From Planctomycetaceae bacterium (GTDB lineage Bacteria; Planctomycetota; UBA1135; GCA-002686595), in assembly GCA_013360535.1 (NCBI GenBank), contig JABWBL010000258.1, forward strand, positions 1 through 6,090: a stretch of DNA of 6,090 nt, read 5' to 3'. The position numbers and the translations under genes were made by a program. Shown here one piece after another: positions 5,949-6,090 of the stretch; the stretch's first letter is position 1; the number at the start of each line of letters is the position of its first letter. The notes beneath the pieces were generated by a model. The model saw nothing but the letters and a program-made list of their open reading frames with translations, was not told the origin of the DNA and ran no database searches.

Positions 5949-6090
5949 CGGTGGGCTCCGCGACGGACTCGGGCTCCGAGAAATCGCCCGTGCTCGGCTC
6001 GCTGACCTCAGGAACGCTCGCCGCGTGCGTGCCTTGCTTGCGCAGCTCCGCCTCGCTCACGCCCTCACGGATGAGCCAGCGCTCGCACTC
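5935..6090 (-). CDS. C-terminal end of an unidentified protein upstream of terL, cut by the right edge
   Basis: An open frame of 51 residues enters from the right edge and stops at TAA (5937-5935), 14 bp inside the terminase gene. It reads ECERWLIREGVSEAELRKQG (helical, charged) followed by a Ser/Glu/Pro/Thr-rich acidic tail (SEPSTGDFSEPESVAEP) that is probably disordered. The overlap and strand indicate the same transcript as terL. The small terminase subunit usually occupies this place, so it is a candidate, but too little sequence is visible to name it. Confidence 0.6.
   Translation of the reverse strand, partial: ECERWLIREGVSEAELRKQGTHAASVPEVSEPSTGDFSEPESVAEPTGAPE
5956..5959 (-). promoter_or_regulatory. 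Ribosome binding site supporting the GTG start of terL
   Basis: GGAG on the minus strand lies 7 bases before the GTG at 5948-5946, inside the coding end of the upstream gene. The first in-frame ATG (residue 48) falls after Walker A, so it cannot be the start of a working motor. The GTG is therefore the sensible choice. Confidence 0.65.

Overview
This GC-rich window (roughly two thirds G+C by eye) reads as part of a bacteriophage or prophage. Every gene I can support lies on the minus strand, so transcription runs from the right edge to the left. The order is: tail of an unidentified gene (cut by the right edge), phage terminase large subunit, a 286-residue protein I cannot name, a small excisionase/MerR-type helix-turn-helix (HTH) protein, a 1008-residue primase-polymerase/DUF3987 ATPase, and the start of a small protein resembling the TubC N-terminal docking domain (cut by the left edge). 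The host is probably a high-GC bacterium. Myxococcota or a similar group would fit, but this is a weak guess from composition and protein style. I see no rRNA, tRNA, CRISPR array, integrase, transposase, portal or capsid gene.

Right part (about 4668-6090): a packaging block. The terminase gene starts with GTG inside the end of the preceding gene (14 bp overlap). It carries a complete two-domain motor: Walker A, Walker B, coupling motif, and the acidic residues of an RNase H-like nuclease. A 186 bp spacer (4482-4667) follows with no convincing gene, promoter or terminator.

Middle part (3488-4481): the unidentified 286-residue protein (charged helical N-terminus, possible DNA-binding C-terminus), then a 133 bp spacer. 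That spacer holds a compact set of three alternating TTCGACT/AGTCGAA half-sites, a likely operator for the downstream HTH gene.

Left part (1-3487): a tightly coupled replication operon. HTH to primase and primase to TubC-like protein are both joined by the same 4-base GTGA start/stop overlap. The primase combines an archaeo-eukaryotic-type primase domain, a DUF3987 helicase-like ATPase, a winged-helix segment and a long acidic tail.

The most striking signal is inside the DNA coding for that tail (319-620). Six copies of a 14-15 bp motif, TCTGACAAAACCCCC, occur in both orientations. Their order, orientation and spacing (about 32, 84, 53, 86, 32 bp) are mirror-symmetric about position 469-470. 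A second motif pair (385-398 and 541-554) obeys the same symmetry. Because opposite orientations encode unrelated peptides (SDKTP versus EGVLS), selection or origin at the DNA or RNA level is more likely than at the protein level. My best hypothesis is an iteron-like replication origin embedded in the initiator gene; an inserted palindromic element is the main alternative.
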